Assembly: GCA_009993005.1 (NCBI GenBank)
Contig: JAACUH010000088.1
Coordinates: 1-55,571, forward strand
Direction of reading: 5' to 3'
Source: Rhodobacterales bacterium
GTDB taxonomy: Bacteria > Pseudomonadota > Alphaproteobacteria > Rhodobacterales > Rhodobacteraceae
DNA length: 55,571 bases
Both the position numbers and the translations under genes were made by a program. The notes under the pieces are model-generated. The model had not been told where the DNA came from. It made no database searches and was given only the letters and a program-made list of their open reading frames with translations. The stretch's first letter is position 1. Each line of letters opens with the position of its first letter. Below are positions 24,972 to 36,517 of the stretch, piece after piece.

Positions 24972-26012
24972 ATGTCCTTCATATCCGTATCCAAGACCGA
25001 TGGCGCGCTGAACCAGCGGCGCAAGGCGGCCATGATCGTGCAACTGCTGCTCGCCGAAGGGCACAAGCTGCCGCTGGCCTCCCTGCCCGAGGACCTGCAG
25101 ATGCGTATCACCCGCGAACTGGGCGCGCTGCGCATGGTGGACCGGCGGACGCTGCATGCGGTGGCGAGCGAGTTTGCGGCCGAGCTCGAGGCGGTCGGCC
25201 TGACCGCGCCCGGCGGGGTCGAACGCGCGCTTGCGGCGCTCGAGGGGCAGTTGAGCCCGACCGCCGCCGCGCGGCTCAAGTCCGAGGCGGCGCAGGCCCA
25301 TGGCACCGACCCCTGGGCGCAGATCGCAGCACTCGAGGCCGAAGAGCTGCTGCCGCTCATGACCGGCGAAAGCATCGAGATCTGCGCCGTCGCCCTGTCC
25401 AAGCTGCCGGTGGCCAAGGCCGCGGCGGTTCTTGCCCTGCTGCCGGGCGAACGTGCGCGCAAGATCACCTATGCCGTCTCGCAGACCGGCGGCGTCTCGC
25501 CCGAGGCGGTGGTGACGATCGGCAGGGCGCTGGCAGCCGACCATTGTGTCAAGCCCGTTCCCGCCTTTGCCACCCCGCCCGTCGCCCGCGTCGGCGCGAT
25601 CCTCAACTCGAGCCTCGCCGCCACACGCGACGACATGCTCGCCGGGCTGGGCGATGATGATCCCGCCTTTGCCGAACAGGTGCGCCGCGCGATCTTTACC
25701 TTTCCCGACATTCCCGAACGGGTCGCGCCGGTCGATGTGCCCAAGGTGCTGCGCGCCGTGGACAATGCCCAGCTTGTCACCGCGCTGGCCAGCGCGCAGG
25801 CGGCTGGCGGCGCCGATGCGGCGGCGGCGGATTTCATCCTGGCCAACATGTCGCAACGCATGGCCGAGGCGCTGCGCGAAGAGATCGGCGAACGCGGGCG
25901 GATCAAGAAGTCCGACGCCGAAGCCGCCATGGGCGCCGTCATCGCCGGGATCCGGGAAAAGGTCGATGCGGGCGAGATCAGCCTCGTGGTCCCCGATGAT
26001 GCCGAAGAGTGA
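24972..26012 (+). CDS. fliG: Divergent flagellar motor switch protein FliG
   Basis: FliG forms the rotor ring of the flagellar switch and contacts the stator. The 346-residue protein is full length. The N domain opens LNQRRKAAMIVQLLLAEG; the middle domain reads TGESIEICAVALSKL where canonical FliG has EHPQ; the C domain has AIFTFPDIPERVAPVDVPKVL and FILANMSQRMAEALREEI, with charged residues for torque. The gene is alone: no other flagellar genes are nearby. The start follows AAGGG. Because the EHPQ motif and parts of the C domain differ from standard, it may be an orphan or specialised copy. Confidence 0.85.
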   Translation: MSFISVSKTDGALNQRRKAAMIVQLLLAEGHKLPLASLPEDLQMRITRELGALRMVDRRTLHAVASEFAAELEAVGLTAPGGVERALAALEGQLSPTAAARLKSEAAQAHGTDPWAQIAALEAEELLPLMTGESIEICAVALSKLPVAKAAAVLALLPGERARKITYAVSQTGGVSPEAVVTIGRALAADHCVKPVPAFATPPVARVGAILNSSLAATRDDMLAGLGDDDPAFAEQVRRAIFTFPDIPERVAPVDVPKVLRAVDNAQLVTALASAQAAGGADAAAADFILANMSQRMAEALREEIGERGRIKKSDAEAAMGAVIAGIREKVDAGEISLVVPDDAEE

Positions 26013-26111
26013 CGCGCGCAGCGGGCGCGGCTTGTGCGGGGCGGCCCGCCCCCGTATCTGTGCGCCATCCGCGCGGGGGCCCGATCTCCGCCGGGCTGAC
26101 ACCGGAGGACC

Positions 26112-27005
26112 ATGGCCGCTCGCAACTCCACTCCCGGCCGTCTGGGCGACTGGATCACAGACCGCATCCTGCGCGGCCTGATCGCGCTTGCCCTCGCGCT
26201 GCCCTATGCGGCGCGGGTCCGCCTGATGGGCTGGCTGATGCGCCGGGTGATCGGCCCGCTCGCCGGCTACCGGCGACGCGCGCGCGAAAACCTCGCGCTG
26301 ATCTGGCCCGACATGCCCCCGGCCCACCGCAACAGCATCGCCGACGCGGCCATCGACAATGCCGGGCGGACGCTGATCGAGAATTACGCCAACCGCGAAC
26401 TGGCGCATCGTATGGCCGGCGCCCGGGTGCAGGGGGACGGCCTGCAGGCCCTCGCCGCCGCCCGTGCGGCTGGCCGACCGGTGATATTCGTCACCGGGCA
26501 TTTCGGGAATTACGAGGCGCCGCGCCATGTGCTCGCCGCGCAGGGCCATGTGATCGGCGGGCTCTACCGCGCGATGTCGAACCCGTTCTTCAACAGCCAC
26601 TACGCCGCGACGATGGCCGGTGTCAGTGGCCCGGTGTTCGAAAAGGGCCGCCGCGGCACGATGGGCTTTGCGCGGTTCCTGAAGTCCGGCGGGATGGCCA
26701 CGATCCTGTTCGATGTGCATGACAGCAGCGGAGAGATGATCCCGTTTCTGGGCCGCCCCGCCCCGACCTCGACCTCGGCCGCGACCTTGGCGCTGCGGTT
26801 CGACGCGCTCTTGCTGCCCTATTTCGGGATCCGCCAGCCCGATGGCCTCGGCTTTGACATCCTTGTCGAGGCGCCGATCGCACATTCCGACCCGGTGACG
26901 ATGACCGCAGCCATGACCGCCCGCCTCGAAGCGCAGATTGCGGCGCATCCCGGGCAATGGTTCTGGGTCCATCGCCGCTGGAAGCCGCGCCGCACCCGCG
27001 ACTGA
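26112..27005 (+). CDS. Lysophospholipid/lipid A acyltransferase (LpxL/HtrB type)
   Basis: This 297-residue enzyme transfers an acyl chain, probably to lipid A or a related lipid, at the inner membrane. An N-terminal hydrophobic segment (LIALALALPYAARV) anchors it. The active-site motif appears as FVTGHFGNYE (His-x4-Glu), and GLYRAMSNPFFN plus KGRRGTMGFARFLKSGG fit the acyltransferase family. The C-terminus WFWVHRRWKPR is typical. ATG at 26112 follows GGAGG. It converges with the DUF1223 gene; stops lie in one palindrome. Confidence 0.93.
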   Translation: MAARNSTPGRLGDWITDRILRGLIALALALPYAARVRLMGWLMRRVIGPLAGYRRRARENLALIWPDMPPAHRNSIADAAIDNAGRTLIENYANRELAHRMAGARVQGDGLQALAAARAAGRPVIFVTGHFGNYEAPRHVLAAQGHVIGGLYRAMSNPFFNSHYAATMAGVSGPVFEKGRRGTMGFARFLKSGGMATILFDVHDSSGEMIPFLGRPAPTSTSAATLALRFDALLLPYFGIRQPDGLGFDILVEAPIAHSDPVTMTAAMTARLEAQIAAHPGQWFWVHRRWKPRRTRD

Positions 27006-27018
27006 CAGGGGTCAGTCG
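26999..27018. terminator. Palindrome containing both convergent stop codons
   Basis: CGACTGAC (26999-27006) pairs perfectly with GTCAGTCG (27011-27018) around AGGG. The stop of the acyltransferase (27003-27005) and of the DUF1223 gene (27012-27014) lie on opposite arms. Both proteins end in Asp-stop as a result. Confidence 0.7.
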
Positions 27019-27710
27019 AGCCGCGCCGCCGCCAGGACAGGCCCCGGTCCTTCGGCCTGGATGATGACGACGACAGGGCCATCGCCTGCGGTTGCCGTGC
27101 GCAGGGCAAGCGGCGCCTGACCGGTCCACAGCGTCAGCACCTCCCAGGAGGTGACGATATTGGCATAGCTGATATGCCGCCCGATGTTCTCGCCCGCGCC
27201 GATCTCGACCGTCTGTTCGGGCACATAGCGCACGAGCTGCACCACCATCGGCCGTGCCGCCCCTGCCTCGGCCGCGATCACCAGGGCCCCGCCCTCGCGC
27301 CGCAGGTCCAGCCGCACGTCCGACACCGCCGCCGCGTGGCGCCGCAGCTGCGCGAGAACGGCAGGCCGGTCGGCCCCGGCGACATGATCGGTCCCGCCGA
27401 TGACCATCTGCGGCGTATAGACCATATGCGCCCCCGCTATCATCGCATACCCCTGCTGGCGGCGGGTGAACTGGGGCCTGGCAAAGGCATCGGCCCATCC
27501 GATGTAATCCCAGTAATCGACATGCAGCGCGAGCGCGATCACATCCTCGCGCGCGGCAAGCTCATGCAGCAGTTCATCCGCCGGCGGGCAGGACGAACAG
27601 CCCTGCGACGTGAACAGTTCGACCACCACGGGGCTGGTCTGGGCCACCGCCCCGCCCCCGGCCAACGCAAGTCCGCAGATCAGGCACAGGGCCGCAAATG
27701 TCGCGCGCAT
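27012..27710 (-). CDS. Secreted DUF1223 thioredoxin-like protein
   Basis: The 232-residue protein has a signal peptide (MRATFAALCLICGLALAGGGAVAQ) and a thioredoxin-like domain with VELFTSQGCSSCPPADELLHEL, a CxxC motif (CSSC), and YTPQMVIGG. DUF1223 proteins are predicted periplasmic thiol-disulfide proteins; substrate unknown. The ATG at 27708-27710 with AGGA upstream was chosen. An earlier in-frame ATG (27726-27728) is possible. It is divergent from acnA. Confidence 0.88.
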   Translation of the reverse strand: MRATFAALCLICGLALAGGGAVAQTSPVVVELFTSQGCSSCPPADELLHELAAREDVIALALHVDYWDYIGWADAFARPQFTRRQQGYAMIAGAHMVYTPQMVIGGTDHVAGADRPAVLAQLRRHAAAVSDVRLDLRREGGALVIAAEAGAARPMVVQLVRYVPEQTVEIGAGENIGRHISYANIVTSWEVLTLWTGQAPLALRTATAGDGPVVVIIQAEGPGPVLAAARLD

Positions 27711-27984
27711 GTCACGTCCTATTCCCATAGACTGGCCCCTTATGCTGGCCACATCCAATGGCCACCCAGACTGCGAGGGGTTTAGAGCAGGCGACCCGCA
27801 TTGGCCAATCAAGCAATCGAGAGTCAGTGAAACCCGGGACAAAACACGTCGATCTGTGCCGATTCTGCCCTTGATCGGCATTGTGTGCAATGGTATACAA
27901 CGGTCAATCTTTGCTCTTGTCTGCCCGCAGACCATCCGCCAGAAGCATTGCCAAAGTATTAGCCCCCATCCGAAAGGGACCTCC
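27711..27984. promoter_or_regulatory. acnA upstream region with promoter
   Basis: The 274-bp gap between divergent genes contains TTGATC (27871-27876) and TATACA (27894-27899) with a 17-base spacer, the best promoter in the window. An imperfect inverted repeat TTGT-N12-ACAA (27881-27900) overlaps the spacer and -10 region, so a repressor could bind there (inference). The remaining part shows no gene. Confidence 0.65.
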
Positions 27985-30735
<2,751 letters not shown>

Positions 30736-30771
30736 CCCGCCCGGCAGTGCGACACGGTGGGGCCGGGTGCA

Positions 30772-30866
30772 AAAAATCTTCGTACGAAGATTTTTACGCC
30801 CGCCCCTGCCCGCCGCCCGGCCCTCTCGTCCCGCTGGCGGGCAAAAATCTTCGTACGAAGATTTTT
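30772..30866. repeat. Pair of identical 24-bp TTCGTACGAA palindromes
   Basis: AAAAATCTTCGT-ACGAAGATTTTT occurs at 30772-30795 and again at 30843-30866 (each a perfect 24-bp palindrome). They lie between convergent acnA and the phosphomannomutase gene. The T-rich ends on both strands would give hairpins with U tails, so bidirectional termination is plausible. Confidence 0.9.
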
Positions 30867-30871
30867 TCTCC

Positions 30872-32236
30872 CTATCCGGCGAGCAAGGCGCTGATCTCGG
30901 CCACCCTGGTCGCCAGCAGGGCGCGGTCGCCGCGGGTCTCGACGTTCAGGCGCAGCAGGTTCTCGGTGTTGGATGACCGCAGGTTCACACGCCACTCGCC
31001 CATGTCGAGGCTGATCCCGTCGAGCCGGTCCACACCCCGCGCCTGCGGCAGATAGGCGGCCTCGAAGGCCGCGATCACGCGGGCCTTGTCTGCAATCTCG
31101 AAGTTGATCTCGCCCGAAGAGGGAAAGGCTGCGCGCATCTCGGCCACCAGCGCCGCAAGCGACTTGCCGGTCTGGCCCATCCGCTCGGCCACCATCAGCC
31201 AGGGAATCATGCCCGAATCGCAATACATGAACGCCCGGAAATAGTGGTGTGCCGACATCTCGCCGCCATAGACGGCATCGACTTCGCGCATTTTCGCCTT
31301 CAGATGCGCGTGACCGGTCTGCGACACGACCGCCTGCCCGCCGCCGCGCGTCACCACATCAACCGTGTTCCACATCACGCGGGGGTCATGCACGATCTTG
31401 GCCCCCGGTTCCTTGACCAGAAAGGCCTGCGCGAGCAGCGCCACGACGTATTCTCCGTCGATGAAGCTGCCGGTTTCGTCAAAAAAGAAGCAGCGGTCGA
31501 AATCGCCATCCCAGGCCACGCCCATATCTGCGCCCGCCGCGCGCACCGCCTCGGCTGTCACCGGCTGGTTTTCCGGCAAGAGCGGGTTGGGAATGCCATT
31601 GGGAAAATGGCTCGACGGGGTGTGGTGCATCTTGACGAAGCGGAACGGCGCGCCGATGGCCGCAAGCCGCTCCTCGATCACGTCAAAGGCGGGCCCCGCC
31701 ACGCCGTTGCCGGCATTCACCAGAATGGTCAGCGGGCGCAGCCCTTCGGGGTCGAGGTAGGACACGACCTTGTCCGCATAGGCCTCGCGCGGGTTCTCGC
31801 GGCGCAGCGCACCGGGCGCGCGGGTCGGGCCAAAGGCATCCGCCGCCACAAGATCACGGATCGCATCAAGACCCGTGGCGCCCGAAATCGGCCGCGCGCC
31901 TTCGCGCACCATCTTGATTCCGTTGTAATTGATCGGATTGTGCGAGGCCGTCACCATCAGACCGCCGCCCGCGCCGAAATGGTCGGTCGCGAAATAGACC
32001 TCTTCGGTGCCACAAAGCCCGAGGTCGATCACATCGACCCCTTCATCGCGCAGGCCCGAAATCAGCGCCGCCTGAAGCCCTGGCGAGCTTTCGCGGATGT
32101 CGCGCCCGATCACCACCATGCCGGGGTCGAGCACCCGGGCAAAGCCGCGCCCGATCAGATAGGCCAGCGCCTCGTCCAGTTCCGCGCCCAGACGGCCCCG
32201 CACATCATAGCTCTTGAAACAGCTCAAATGGCCCAT
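30872..32236 (-). CDS. Phosphomannomutase/phosphoglucomutase
   Basis: This 454-residue alpha-D-phosphohexomutase interconverts hexose 1- and 6-phosphates, feeding nucleotide-sugar and polysaccharide synthesis. The active serine is Ser98 in VTASHNP; metal loop GDFDRC; sugar loop YGGEMSAHHYF; phosphate-binding loop near RSSNTENLLRLNVE. The ATG at 32234-32236 gives the family N-terminus FKSYDVRGRLG. It lies 78 bp downstream of ccmG on the same strand and may be co-transcribed. Mannose versus glucose preference cannot be told; ManB/AlgC-type is likely. Confidence 0.93.
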   Translation of the reverse strand: MGHLSCFKSYDVRGRLGAELDEALAYLIGRGFARVLDPGMVVIGRDIRESSPGLQAALISGLRDEGVDVIDLGLCGTEEVYFATDHFGAGGGLMVTASHNPINYNGIKMVREGARPISGATGLDAIRDLVAADAFGPTRAPGALRRENPREAYADKVVSYLDPEGLRPLTILVNAGNGVAGPAFDVIEERLAAIGAPFRFVKMHHTPSSHFPNGIPNPLLPENQPVTAEAVRAAGADMGVAWDGDFDRCFFFDETGSFIDGEYVVALLAQAFLVKEPGAKIVHDPRVMWNTVDVVTRGGGQAVVSQTGHAHLKAKMREVDAVYGGEMSAHHYFRAFMYCDSGMIPWLMVAERMGQTGKSLAALVAEMRAAFPSSGEINFEIADKARVIAAFEAAYLPQARGVDRLDGISLDMGEWRVNLRSSNTENLLRLNVETRGDRALLATRVAEISALLAG

Positions 32237-32314
32237 CGCCGCTTTTCCCCCCTGCCCTCGGCACCTGCGCAGACCCCCACGTGCCGGAGTCGCCAAGCCC
32301 TTGCCGACAAAAGG

Positions 32315-32857
32315 TTACTCGGACTGCTGCGCCGCAGCAAGCGCCGGAAGAAACCGTTGTTCATAGTCGCTGCCCACAAGGGGCCCGGTAAAGCGGAACA
32401 GCACCGTGCCGTCCCCCTTCACAATGAAGGTCTCGGGCGGCGCCGTCACACCCCAGTCGATCGAGACCCGGCCCGCAGGATCGAAACCACTGGCAAAAAA
32501 GGGATTTCCCTCTTCAACGAGGTAGCCGAGCGCCTTGTCGGCCTCATCACGGAAGTTGATCCCGGCCACGCGCACACCGCTTTGTGCCATATCGACCAAG
32601 GTCGGGTGTTCAGCCCTGCACGGCGGGCACCAGCTCGCCCAGAAGTTGACAACGCTCACCTCTCCGCCGCGCAGATCGGCATCCGTGAGCGCAGCAAGCC
32701 CCGGCAGGCCCTCCCCGGGCACGCCCGGCGCCTGTTGCCCGATAAAGGCCGACGGCAGCTCTTCGGGATTGTTCCGCATCATGCCAAAGGCAAACAGCCC
32801 CGCCAAGGCGGCAAAGGCCACCGGCGGGATCAGGACCAGCGGCGACAGCCTAGCCAT
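32315..32857 (-). CDS. ccmG: Thiol:disulfide interchange protein CcmG/DsbE
   Basis: CcmG is a membrane-anchored periplasmic thioredoxin-like protein that reduces apocytochrome c heme-binding cysteines. The 180-residue protein has one N-terminal membrane segment (LVLIPPVAFAALAGLFAFGM) and the active site FWASWCPPCRAEHP. The cis-Pro region VTAPPETFIV is also conserved. Its start overlaps ccmD by eight bases, so the two are coupled. Confidence 0.95.
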   Translation of the reverse strand: MARLSPLVLIPPVAFAALAGLFAFGMMRNNPEELPSAFIGQQAPGVPGEGLPGLAALTDADLRGGEVSVVNFWASWCPPCRAEHPTLVDMAQSGVRVAGINFRDEADKALGYLVEEGNPFFASGFDPAGRVSIDWGVTAPPETFIVKGDGTVLFRFTGPLVGSDYEQRFLPALAAAQQSE

Positions 32858-33002
32858 CCGCCCGCACTCCCTCGACCCGGGCGAGCGCCGCACGCACCCG
32901 TTCCGCCCGCCGCCAGCTCAGCCAGACGAGGCCTGCCAGCAACACAAGGCTCACCGCATAGGCGCTCAGGACATAGAGCGCATAGGCCCCCAGAAGGCTC
33001 AT
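32850..33002 (-). CDS. ccmD: Heme exporter protein CcmD
   Basis: The 50-residue protein has a single membrane helix (about 8-29, LYVLSAYAVSLVLLAGLVWL) followed by a basic tail (SWRRAERVRAALARVEG), as in CcmD, which releases holo-CcmE from the CcmABCD complex. It overlaps ccmC by four bases and ccmG by eight, in the standard ccmCDG order. Confidence 0.92.
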   Translation of the reverse strand: MSLLGAYALYVLSAYAVSLVLLAGLVWLSWRRAERVRAALARVEGVRADG

Positions 33003-33739
33003 GCGCGCCCCTCGCCCTGCTGCGCCCGCGCCTCGAGCGCGCGGATCCGGCGAACCCGGATCTCGGTCCGGGTGCGCAGGATCACCAGCGAGAGAAACAG
33101 CAGGACAAAGCCCGCGATGCTCACCAGCAGGGGAATGTAGAACACATTCGCGACATTCTCCTGCTTGTCCATGCTCAGCGACGCGCCCTGATGCAGCCCC
33201 TGGTTCCAGAAATTGACGGCATAGCGCGAGAGGACCGCAAAGACAGAACCGACGATACACAGGACCGCGGTGAGGTCGGCGGCGGTGTCGGGGTCGTCGA
33301 TCGCCTCCCACAGGGCGATGTAGCCGAGGTAGAACAGGAACAGGATCAGGAACGAGGTGAGGCGCGGGTCCCAGACCCACCATGTCCCCCACATCGGCTG
33401 GCCCCAGATCGCCCCGGTGGCGAGCGCGATCAGTGTCATCACCATGCCCACCGGTCCTGCCGCGCGCGCGGCGAGCGCGCTGACATGGTGCCGCCGGACA
33501 AGCCAGATCAGCGAGGCCACCAGCATCATCACCCAGGCGTTGATCGCCATCATGGCAGAGGGCACATGCAGATAGATGATCTTGACCGTGGACCCCTGCC
33601 GGGCCTCCTCGGGGGTAAAGAAGAAGCCCCAGACCAAGCCGGTGACCAGAGCCACCCCGGCCGCAGCAAAAAGCCAGGGCAGGACCGGTGCGGTCGTGAC
33701 CATGAACTTTTTCGGATTTGCGTATTCCCAAAATGACAT
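32999..33739 (-). CDS. ccmC: Heme-handling protein CcmC
   Basis: CcmC loads heme onto CcmE in the cytochrome c maturation pathway. The 246-residue integral membrane protein has about six membrane helices and the heme-binding tryptophan-rich motif WGTWWVWDPRLT (about 118-129). Conserved His in YLHVPSA and SRYAVNFWNQGLHQG flank it. The gene overlaps ccmD as ATGA. Start ATG at 33737-33739 follows AGAGAAG. It follows ccmB after 52 bp. Confidence 0.96.
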   Translation of the reverse strand: MSFWEYANPKKFMVTTAPVLPWLFAAAGVALVTGLVWGFFFTPEEARQGSTVKIIYLHVPSAMMAINAWVMMLVASLIWLVRRHHVSALAARAAGPVGMVMTLIALATGAIWGQPMWGTWWVWDPRLTSFLILFLFYLGYIALWEAIDDPDTAADLTAVLCIVGSVFAVLSRYAVNFWNQGLHQGASLSMDKQENVANVFYIPLLVSIAGFVLLFLSLVILRTRTEIRVRRIRALEARAQQGEGRA

Positions 33740-33791
33740 GATCTTCTCTACCCCGCCTTCCGGCCAGCCTCAAGCGGACGCTGTGTCGCGC

Positions 33792-34448
33792 TCACCGCAG
33801 ATTGATCCGCAACGCCGCCGCCGTCGCAAAAGGCAGCGCGGCCAGACAGCCGGCCGTCACCCCCCCCAGCATTGCCAGTGGCGTGGCGACGGCCATCCCC
33901 TCGGCGCCGCGCCGCACCACCTCGGCGCCAAAGATCAGCACCGGCACATAGAGCGGCAGCACCAGAAGTGACATGAGCAACCCGCCACGCCGGATGCCGA
34001 CCGTCAACGCCGCGCCGAAAGTCCCGATCATCGACAGCGCCGGCGTGCCCAGCGCAAGCGACAGCACGAGCCAGCCATAGGCGCCGGGTGCAAGGTTCAA
34101 GAGCACGCCGAGGCCCGGCGCCGCCAGCGTCAGCGGCAGGCCGGTCGTCAGCCAATGCGCGACCCCCTTGGCCAGCGCCACCGCCTCGAGCGGCAAGGGC
34201 GACGTGGCCAGCAACGGCAAGGACCCGTCCTCCTGGTCCAGCGCGAATATCCGGTCGAGCGACAGGAGCGCAGCAAGAAGCGCGGCAACCCAGAGCATGC
34301 CCGGCGCGATCCGCGCCAGAACCGCCCCCTCGGGCCCGACGCCGAACGGCACCAGCACGATCACGATGAGAAAGAAGGCAAGTCCGAGACCAAACCCGCC
34401 CCCGGCCCGCACCGCGAGCCGCAGATCGCGGCGCAAGAGCGCGATCAC
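33792..34448 (-). CDS. ccmB: Heme exporter subunit CcmB
   Basis: CcmB is the membrane subunit of the CcmAB ABC transporter. The 218-residue protein has about six hydrophobic helices, opens [15 protein letters not shown] and shows the family feature [17 protein letters not shown] (about 64-80). It overlaps ccmA by four bases (34445-34448), so both subunits are made in step. Confidence 0.95.
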   Translation of the reverse strand: MIALLRRDLRLAVRAGGGFGLGLAFFLIVIVLVPFGVGPEGAVLARIAPGMLWVAALLAALLSLDRIFALDQEDGSLPLLATSPLPLEAVALAKGVAHWLTTGLPLTLAAPGLGVLLNLAPGAYGWLVLSLALGTPALSMIGTFGAALTVGIRRGGLLMSLLVLPLYVPVLIFGAEVVRRGAEGMAVATPLAMLGGVTAGCLAALPFATAAALRINLR

Positions 34449-35068
34449 AGAAACGCCTCGTCGCTGCCCTGTGCCCCGCCCGGTCGCGCGCGAAAGGCCG
34501 CAAGGTCGAGCGAGGCTGCATCCAGCCCGATGTCGATATGCGTGGCAATCACCGCGACGCCGCCCGCAGCCAGATGACGGTCGCGCAGGAACGCGGTAAA
34601 GAGCCGCACCGAAAAGCCATCGAGCGACACGGTCGGCTCGTCCAGAAACAGCACCGGCCGACCGATCACCGCCAGCCGCGCCAAGCCCAGCCGCCGCTTT
34701 TGTCCCGCCGAGAGCGTGCCCGCCATCCGCTCGCGCAGCCCGGCCAGATCAAAGGCGTCAAGGACATCCTCCGGCACCGCTCGCCCATGCACATCCGCCC
34801 AGAAGGCGAGGTTTTCCATGACCGTCAACGTCGCCTTGACCCCGTCCGCATGGCTGGCATAGGCGCCCGCATCCTCGGGATACGCCACCCGCCCCGCCAG
34901 CGCCGGCTGCAACCCGGCAAGAGTGCGCAAGAGCGTCGTCTTGCCCACGCCATTGGGCCCGCGCAGAATCAGCGCCTGCCCTGGCGCGAGGGCGAAACTC
35001 ACCCCTTCCAGCACCGGCCGGCCGCCACGCGCGACCGCGAGGTCCTGAACCCGCAGCAGCGCGCTCAC
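34445..35068 (-). CDS. ccmA: Heme exporter ATP-binding subunit CcmA
   Basis: CcmA is the ATPase of CcmAB, which powers release of holo-CcmE. The 207-residue protein has Walker [15 protein letters not shown] (about 38-51), an ABC signature [14 protein letters not shown] and Walker [14 protein letters not shown]. It overlaps the Mth938-like gene by four bases and ccmB by four. Confidence 0.96.
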   Translation of the reverse strand: MSALLRVQDLAVARGGRPVLEGVSFALAPGQALILRGPNGVGKTTLLRTLAGLQPALAGRVAYPEDAGAYASHADGVKATLTVMENLAFWADVHGRAVPEDVLDAFDLAGLRERMAGTLSAGQKRRLGLARLAVIGRPVLFLDEPTVSLDGFSVRLFTAFLRDRHLAAGGVAVIATHIDIGLDAASLDLAAFRARPGGAQGSDEAFL

Positions 35069-35418
35069 ACCGGGATCAGCGCCACTCCGACGCGCCGCCC
35101 CTCGGACAAGAGGATGTTGTAGGTCCGGCAGGCGGCGGGAGAGGCCATCGCCTCGACCCCGATCCCGGCCTGCTCGAGCGCGCGGCGCAGGTCCTGCGGC
35201 AGATGCATTGTCTGCGCGCCGGTGCCGACAAACAGCACATCAACCGCCGCTGCGGCGGCAAGCAGCGGCGCCGCATCTGCATAGCCCCCCCAGGGCCCCA
35301 CACCCGAGGGCAGCACGATCACCGGACCCTCGATCACCCGGCCGCCGACTCGAAAGAACCCCGGGCCGTAGCTGTCGATCGGCACCGCATCATTGAACCG
35401 GATCTCGTTCAGCCGCAT
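35065..35418 (-). CDS. Mth938-like domain protein (NDUFAF3-type)
   Basis: The 117-residue protein matches the Mth938-like fold seen in mitochondrial complex I assembly factor NDUFAF3: [54 protein letters not shown] and [18 protein letters not shown]. Homologues lie next to secF and ccm genes in many alphaproteobacteria (family knowledge). Role in bacteria is unclear; a link to respiratory or export assembly is suggested by context. The ATG at 35416-35418 was preferred; a frame extension upstream runs through repeats. Confidence 0.9.
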   Translation of the reverse strand: MRLNEIRFNDAVPIDSYGPGFFRVGGRVIEGPVIVLPSGVGPWGGYADAAPLLAAAAAVDVLFVGTGAQTMHLPQDLRRALEQAGIGVEAMASPAACRTYNILLSEGRRVGVALIPV

Positions 35419-35432
35419 CGCACGCCCTTCCC

Positions 35433-35470
35433 CGCTTCTTTGTGCCCCAAATACTCCCGCCGGAGGCCAG
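35433..35470 (+). repeat. Dispersed intergenic element, copy 5
   Basis: CGCTTCTTTGTGCCCCAAAT followed by ACTCCCGCCGGAGGCCAG. It lies between secF and the Mth938-like gene on the same strand and joins directly to two TTCGTACGAA palindromes. Confidence 0.75.
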
Positions 35471-35518
35471 GATTTTTCGTACGAAAAATCCTCCAAGAAT
35501 TTTCGTACGAAAATTCTT
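35469..35518. repeat. Two adjacent 24-bp TTCGTACGAA palindromes
   Basis: AGGATTTTTCGT-ACGAAAAATCCT (35469-35492) and AAGAATTTTCGT-ACGAAAATTCTT (35495-35518) are each perfect and share only the core with the 30772 pair. Centres are 26 bp apart. Confidence 0.9.
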
Positions 35519-35532
35519 TCCCCACCGCACCG

Positions 35533-36504
35533 TCAGGCATCGATATTGGCGAACTCGTTGCCGGGCCCCTTGCCCGGCTTTGGCTTGTCACCGCGTGGCA
35601 GCCCCATGTAGAGCACGATGTTCTTGGCGACGAACACCGAGGAATAGGTGCCGATCACGATACCGAAGGTGATCGCAAAGGCGAAACCGCGGATCACGTC
35701 GCCACCGAACACCAACATGGCGATCAGCGCGATCAGCGTGGTGGTCGAGGTCATGAGCGTGCGTGACAGCGTTTCATTGACCGACAGGTTCATCACATCG
35801 CGAAGCGGCATCACCTTGTATTTGATGAGGTTTTCCCGCAGCCGGTCGAACACTACGACCGTGTCGTTGATCGAATAGCCCAGGATGGTGAGCAGCGCCG
35901 CCACGATCGGCAGGTCGAACTTCAGCCGGAACAGCGCAAAGACGCCAATGGTGATGATCACGTCATGCACCAGCGCCGCGACAGCGCCCACGGCGAACTG
36001 CCACTCGAACCGCAGCCAGATATAGACCAGGATCGCCCCCGTAGCCGCGACCATGGCCAGGATCGCGGTCCGGATCAACTCTCCCGAGACCTTGGGCCCC
36101 ACCGATTCGACCGAGGCAAAGGTCAGGGCCGGATCGACGGCCTGCAAGGCCGCCTCGACCGTCGCCAGCGTGCCGGCCGACACCGCCTCGCTGCCAGCCA
36201 GCGGCGCAATGCGGATCATCGCGACATGCTGGTCGGCCGCGAATGTCGGGTCGAACACCTCGTTGATCGCGACATCGCCCAGGTCGAGTGCTGCGAGCGC
36301 GCTGCGATAGCTGCCGACATCGACGGCGAGCGTCGATTCGGTGCGGATCGAGGTCCCGCCACGAAAATCGATACCAAAGTTGAGGCCCATCACGAACCAG
36401 ATCACCAGCGAGGCAATCACCAGCAGGACCGACGTGCCGAGCGTGGCCGCCTGGTAGCGGAAAAAGTCGATCTTGGTGTCTTGCGGGGCAAGTCTCAGGC
36501 GCAT
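35533..36504 (-). CDS. secF: Protein translocase subunit SecF
   Basis: SecF works with SecD to pull preproteins through SecYEG using the proton gradient. The 323-residue protein has six membrane helices and the motifs LNFGIDFRGGTSI (about 41-53), GYSINDTVVVFDRLREN and ETLSRTLMTSTTTL. The gene starts 13 bp after secD, so they form one operon. The C-terminal tail is short and charged. Confidence 0.96.
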   Translation of the reverse strand: MRLRLAPQDTKIDFFRYQAATLGTSVLLVIASLVIWFVMGLNFGIDFRGGTSIRTESTLAVDVGSYRSALAALDLGDVAINEVFDPTFAADQHVAMIRIAPLAGSEAVSAGTLATVEAALQAVDPALTFASVESVGPKVSGELIRTAILAMVAATGAILVYIWLRFEWQFAVGAVAALVHDVIITIGVFALFRLKFDLPIVAALLTILGYSINDTVVVFDRLRENLIKYKVMPLRDVMNLSVNETLSRTLMTSTTTLIALIAMLVFGGDVIRGFAFAITFGIVIGTYSSVFVAKNIVLYMGLPRGDKPKPGKGPGNEFANIDA

Positions 36505-36517
36505 GTCTTGGCCTCCT

